Assembly: GCF_020524085.2 (NCBI RefSeq)
Contig: NZ_CP129016.1
Location: 2,846,001-2,910,000, forward strand
Length of the DNA: 64,000 nt
Direction: 5' to 3'
DNA from: Halobacillus litoralis
Lineage (GTDB): Bacteria > Bacillota > Bacilli > Bacillales > Halobacillaceae
Shown: positions 60,523 to 64,000 of the stretch, piece after piece
How the letters are laid out: every line of letters starts with the position of its first letter
Numbering within the stretch: the stretch's first letter is position 1
Program-made: the position numbers and the translations under genes
Notes under the pieces: generated by a model
Seen by the model: only the letters and a program-made list of their open reading frames with translations
What the model was told of the DNA's origin: nothing
The model's database searches: none

Positions 60523-61512
60523 ATGGAATACCGAAAAATTGTTGTTTCGATCATCCTCTTACATATTATTATATTGCTAGGGATATTCGGGTACATGTTC
60601 TTTGAAAATCTGGCATTTTTTGATTCTTTATGGTTAACCATTGTATCCGTTTTAACGATCGGTTATGGAGATATTTCGCCTGAATCAACAGGAGGGAAGC
60701 TCCTTACCTTAGTTTTAATTCCAAGTGCCATTGGTCTTACGACTTACATGTTAGCTCAACTGGCAGGTGCCATTATAGGCGGTAAACTATCTAGCGAAGT
60801 GAGGAAGAGAAGAATGTCATTAAAGATACAAGATCTTCACCAGCATATTATCTTGTGTGGTTACGGCCGGGTGGGCCAGCAAGTATTTCAACAATTACGG
60901 CATGAGAATCAACCATTGGTCGTTATTGAGAGTGATGAAAGTGTCATAGACCAGTTACCTGAAGGTGCTTTATACGTGAAAGGAAACGCCACGGAGGATC
61001 GTGTATTGATTCAGGCGGGAGTTGACAGGGCAAAAGGGATGATTGTTACTCTGCCTGATGATGCTGATAATGTTTTTATAACTTTGACGGTAAAAGGGAG
61101 GAATCCCGCTCTTTATACAGTCGTTAGAGCAGAAAGGGACTTTTCTGAAGAAAAGCTTTATCGAGCAGGAGCCGATAAAGTGATTAACACCTCCAATATA
61201 GGAGGAAAACGTATGGCAACTGCAATTACAAAACCGGTAAGCGTTGAATATGTTGAAACGATTCTCCACGATCCCTTAAATGATTACAACATCGAAGAAA
61301 TTCACATTACTAATACATCATCTTTATTGAATCAAACATTAAAAGAATCTGATATAAGAAGAATATACGGAGTCAATATCGTGGCGATTAAACGGAAAGA
61401 CATAATTATAAGTAACCCTGAAGGAGACGAAACGTTTCAAGAAAATGATTTGTTGATTGTTTTCGCAACTCCTGAACAATTGAAGCGTTTTGAAAAAGTA
61501 GCTACTGATTAA
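60523..61512 (+). CDS. Potassium channel with RCK/TrkA domains (YugO/MthK-like)
   Basis: A 329-residue K+ channel subunit: two membrane helices at about 6-27 and 57-85 flanking the pore helix and selectivity filter TIGYGD (residues 45-50), then a cytosolic TrkA-N domain with GYGRVG (112-117) and a TrkA-C domain at about 240-329. It should tetramerise, with the RCK rings gating in response to nucleotide or cation. In B. subtilis YugO conducts the K+ waves of biofilms. AGAGGTGGGGG precedes the ATG. Confidence 0.92.
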   Translation: MEYRKIVVSIILLHIIILLGIFGYMFFENLAFFDSLWLTIVSVLTIGYGDISPESTGGKLLTLVLIPSAIGLTTYMLAQLAGAIIGGKLSSEVRKRRMSLKIQDLHQHIILCGYGRVGQQVFQQLRHENQPLVVIESDESVIDQLPEGALYVKGNATEDRVLIQAGVDRAKGMIVTLPDDADNVFITLTVKGRNPALYTVVRAERDFSEEKLYRAGADKVINTSNIGGKRMATAITKPVSVEYVETILHDPLNDYNIEEIHITNTSSLLNQTLKESDIRRIYGVNIVAIKRKDIIISNPEGDETFQENDLLIVFATPEQLKRFEKVATD

Positions 61513-61957
<445 letters not shown>

Positions 61958-62382
61958 TCAGCTTTGTTCAGTTCCAGTTAGATTAATTTGATTTATACCT
62001 TCCATAAGTCTTTCACAGCAACTCATAAATTTTGCTTTAAGATCTCCAGCAACTGTTAAATCATGTCTAAAGATGTTACGTTACATTTCATCCTGGACAT
62101 TCTAAACTGTTTTCCATTCAACTCTTGTACGTTTATCGGATTTTACATCACCGTTTTATAAATGTGATTGCATTAATATTTGGATTTATGCGACACATTT
62201 ATATTTTAATACCCTCAATCTATCATCCAATGAGTTTTTGGGTTCCAACCAAACACTTACTCACGTTTAAGCGTATAAATTTTCATAATTTGTATGATAA
62301 TCTCCTCATATATAGACTCATTTAAAATTCGTGTGCCTCTCTTCTTTCCTGCTCTAGACATATTCTTGCCTTTGCTCCTCAT
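61958..62382 (-). pseudogene. Decayed coding remnant, family unknown
   Basis: On the minus strand an ATG at 62382 opens a 41-codon frame rich in Lys/Arg (SRAGKKRGTRILNESIYEE); a one-base shift then continues for 100 codons with only four internal stops. The last part looks protein-like: KSDKRTRVEWKTV, NIFRHDLTVAGDL, KAKFMSCCERLMEGINQINL. I do not recognise it. The reading is an inference from composition and continuity; chance is possible in AT-rich DNA. Confidence 0.25.
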
Positions 62383-62427
62383 TGGTTTTAGTATGGAGAT
62401 GTCTTATTGATTGTTTTTTCTGAATAT

Positions 62428-62446
62428 TTCGGAGTTGCTACTAAGT
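62428..62446 (-). repeat. 20-bp repeat, copy C
   Basis: On the minus strand ACTTAGTAGCAACTCCGAA, opposite in orientation to copies A and B. Confidence 0.7.
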
Positions 62447-62526
62447 ATGAATAGGTATTTTCTTATAAAAATGCTCATTTTACGGGGGTCGGAACATGTG
62501 TTCTGTTTTTGGGTTTTATTTGTATA

Positions 62527-62546
62527 TTTGGAGTTACTACTAAGTT
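62527..62546 (-). repeat. 20-bp repeat, copy D
   Basis: On the minus strand AACTTAGTAGTAACTCCAAA, 99 bp from copy C in the same orientation and just beyond the sqdX terminator. Confidence 0.7.
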
Positions 62547-62566
62547 TTTTTGAGCATACAAAAGAA

Positions 62567-62594
62567 AAGTCACAGAGCATTTACTCTGTGACTT
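62567..62594 (-). terminator. Terminator after sqdX
   Basis: AAAGTCACAGAG / CTCTGTGACTTT, then TTCTTTTG on the minus strand; the stop codon is in the loop. Confidence 0.85.
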
Positions 62595-63744
62595 TAACCT
62601 TTGATTTTTTTGACGTTGTTGCTGCCTGTTCATCATACACCTTTAACGTCTTATAGTAATACTCAAGGATCTGCTCCGAAGGTTTTTGCCAGCTATACTT
62701 TTCAGCTTCTTGGCGCGCATTCTTACAAAGTGTCTGATATAACTCCTCATCTTCCAGCCTTTCAATCGCTTGAATCATGCTGTCGGTGTTCTCATTTTCA
62801 AACAATAGTCCAGTTTTGCCGTCTTCTACTTGCTCCATGGTCGGGCCGCTCTTTGCGGCAATGACAGGCAGACCAGAAGCCATAGATTCCAGGATGACAA
62901 GGCCGAGCGTTTCTGTGACTGATGGGAAAATCAGAGCGTCAGAAGAAGCGAACGCTTGTGCAAGCTCCTCTCCGTGCATAAGCCCAGTAAACACTGTATT
63001 GGTGTCCTTGAAAGTTTCCTCTAATTCATCTTTCACAGGACCATCACCAACGATGGCAAGAGAGATATCGTCTCTCTTTTCCAATAAAGGTTTGATTTTA
63101 TGAATTTCTTTTTCAGGAGCCAGTCTACCGACAAAAACAAGCAATTTGTTTCCTTTCCTGCCAGCAGATAACCGCTCCCTCATTTCTTCATTTTTATGTC
63201 GAGGATGATAATGGTCGACTGCGACTCCACGGTCCCATACACTCACATTATGGAAGTTTTTCTCATCAAGCTCCGTCTTAATGGCTCTGGAAGTACACAA
63301 ATTTACATCTGCATAATTGTGTAACTTTCTAAAATACCACCAGACAAGAGGTTTGAACGGATATAACCGGTAGTAATCCAAGTATTTAGGGACGTGTGTA
63401 TGATAGGAAGCAATGAGCGGATAATTCAGTTTATCTGCATAATAGACGCCAGAAACCCCTACAAGTGCAGGGTTGACCACATGGACGAGGTCAGGATCAT
63501 GTTTTTGCAGCAAGTCCTTCACTCGTCGTTGTGGTAAACTGAATTCTCTATACCTGTAGAAAGGCATTTTTGTCGTTTTGACCCCTTCGACGATCGCCCC
63601 TTCATATTCCGTCACACCAAAGTCTGGAGCAATGACGACGACCTCATGATCTTGGTTTCGCAAGTATTTGATGGACTCTTTTAATCGTGTGACGACTCCA
63701 TCTGTTGATGGTAGGAATGTTTCTGTAATGATGGCGATTTTCAA
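62581..63744 (-). CDS. sqdX: GT4 glycosyltransferase, probable sulfoquinovosyltransferase SqdX
   Basis: A 387-residue GT-B glycosyltransferase. N-domain: IAIITETFLPSTDGVVTRLKESI, HVVNPALVGVSGVYYA, YHTHVPKYL. C-domain: FVGRLAPEKEI, VGDGPVKDELE, FTGLMHGEELAQAFASSDALIFPS, TETLGLVILESMASGLPVIA. This pattern matches SqdX/SQD2, which transfers sulfoquinovose from its UDP form to diacylglycerol; related mannosyl or glucosyltransferases share much of it. The adjacent sqdB makes SqdX the best reading. The start is TTG 63744 with AAGGAG 8 nt upstream, 13 bp after sqdB. Confidence 0.75.
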   Translation of the reverse strand: MKIAIITETFLPSTDGVVTRLKESIKYLRNQDHEVVVIAPDFGVTEYEGAIVEGVKTTKMPFYRYREFSLPQRRVKDLLQKHDPDLVHVVNPALVGVSGVYYADKLNYPLIASYHTHVPKYLDYYRLYPFKPLVWWYFRKLHNYADVNLCTSRAIKTELDEKNFHNVSVWDRGVAVDHYHPRHKNEEMRERLSAGRKGNKLLVFVGRLAPEKEIHKIKPLLEKRDDISLAIVGDGPVKDELEETFKDTNTVFTGLMHGEELAQAFASSDALIFPSVTETLGLVILESMASGLPVIAAKSGPTMEQVEDGKTGLLFENENTDSMIQAIERLEDEELYQTLCKNARQEAEKYSWQKPSEQILEYYYKTLKVYDEQAATTSKKSKVKVTE

Positions 63745-63757
63745 AGCGGAAAACTCC

Positions 63758-64000
63758 TTACTTCCAAGTGATTGACGGCAATACGTTCTCTTTGATGATC
63801 CGGTCTTTATTTTCGACGGCTGTGCGCAAAATGTCACGAATGACATCGTCTGTCAACAAGTGAGGTTCTAGACCAAGGTCACGCAGTTTAGTATTCACCG
63901 CGTTGTAATAGTGGTCTTCATTCTCGATACGAGGATTCTCGATCTTCTTCACTTGTGTATCAAGACCTTCTTCTTTGGCAATTTTTTGAACGCGTTCAGC
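63758..64000 (-). CDS. sqdB: UDP-sulfoquinovose synthase SqdB, C-terminal end (partial)
   Basis: The last 80 codons of a gene entering from the right edge. The segment KKIENPRIENEDHYYNAVNT, then KLRDLGLEPHLLTDD and KENVLPSITWK fits the C-terminus of SqdB/SQD1, in which HYYNxxxTKLxDLGLEPHLLSD is characteristic. SqdB builds UDP-sulfoquinovose from UDP-glucose and sulfite with bound NAD. The catalytic Rossmann part is outside the window. It is followed by the SqdX-like gene after 13 bp. Confidence 0.82.
   Translation of the reverse strand, partial: AERVQKIAKEEGLDTQVKKIENPRIENEDHYYNAVNTKLRDLGLEPHLLTDDVIRDILRTAVENKDRIIKENVLPSITWK

Noticed and set aside
62125..62656. Plus-strand frames of 66-87 codons in the AT-rich gap
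   Set aside because: Hydrophobic chance frames without ribosome sites; one overlaps the sqdX end.

Overview
The window looks like a chromosomal segment of a spore-forming, low-GC Gram-positive bacterium of the family Bacillaceae, probably a halophilic genus near Halobacillus. This is inferred from gene content and remembered protein similarity only; no search was run. Supporting signs are a type B RNase P RNA beside gpsB, spore genes (sspM, a CotD-like coat protein, a YjcZ-type peptide), AGGAGG-type ribosome binding sites and GTG/TTG starts. The recU-ponA, yppE, cdd, ypsA-gpsB-rnpB-ypsC block recalls B. subtilis order. No tRNA, rRNA, prophage, CRISPR array or intact insertion sequence was seen.

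Layout. 0-13 kb: ponA end, recU, sspM, yppE, an RND exporter, cdd, a coat protein, ypsA (broken by an in-frame TAG), gpsB, rnpB, an rRNA methyltransferase, an M32 carboxypeptidase, a lipoprotein and an SDR. 13-25 kb: CheX, a type III polyketide pair (bpsA and a doubly frameshifted bpsB), a queuosine-precursor transporter with a structured leader, two large hairpin repeats, a cold-shock gene with an attenuator-like leader, fhs, thyA-dfrA, mobA and a tatA-tatA-tatC set. 25-38 kb: yozE, sbcDC, ung (broken by TAG in the catalytic motif), msrAB, TetR, transporter and hydrolases, and a 7Fe ferredoxin. 38-47 kb: SDR, acylphosphatase, a tightly coupled four-gene amide/gamma-glutamyl hydrolase operon, and a dynA gene carrying two +1 frameshifts. 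47-58 kb: a signal-less Cu/Zn SOD, a second cold-shock gene with the same leader design, ydjO, an ABC-F protein, a LysM/3D wall protein, oxidoreductases, CvfB, a membrane-anchored MsrB and a Fur-box nitroreductase. 58-64 kb: an exonuclease-BRCT gene broken by TAG, an NlpC/P60-like protein, a K+ channel, a decayed coding remnant with short repeats, and a sqdX-sqdB sulfolipid locus running off the end.

Themes. DNA upkeep is well represented (recU, sbcDC, ung, exonuclease-BRCT, thyA, dfrA), and so is oxidative-damage repair (msrAB, membrane MsrB, sodC). Several genes concern the envelope (ponA, dynA, yocH, tat, alkylpyrone genes, sulfolipid genes). The most unusual signals are three in-frame TAG codons in otherwise intact genes, one of them at the invariant Gln of uracil-DNA glycosylase; four single-base homopolymer expansions in two genes; two cold-shock genes that share an approximately 150-nt leader with an intrinsic-terminator hairpin; and a sulfoquinovosyl lipid locus.
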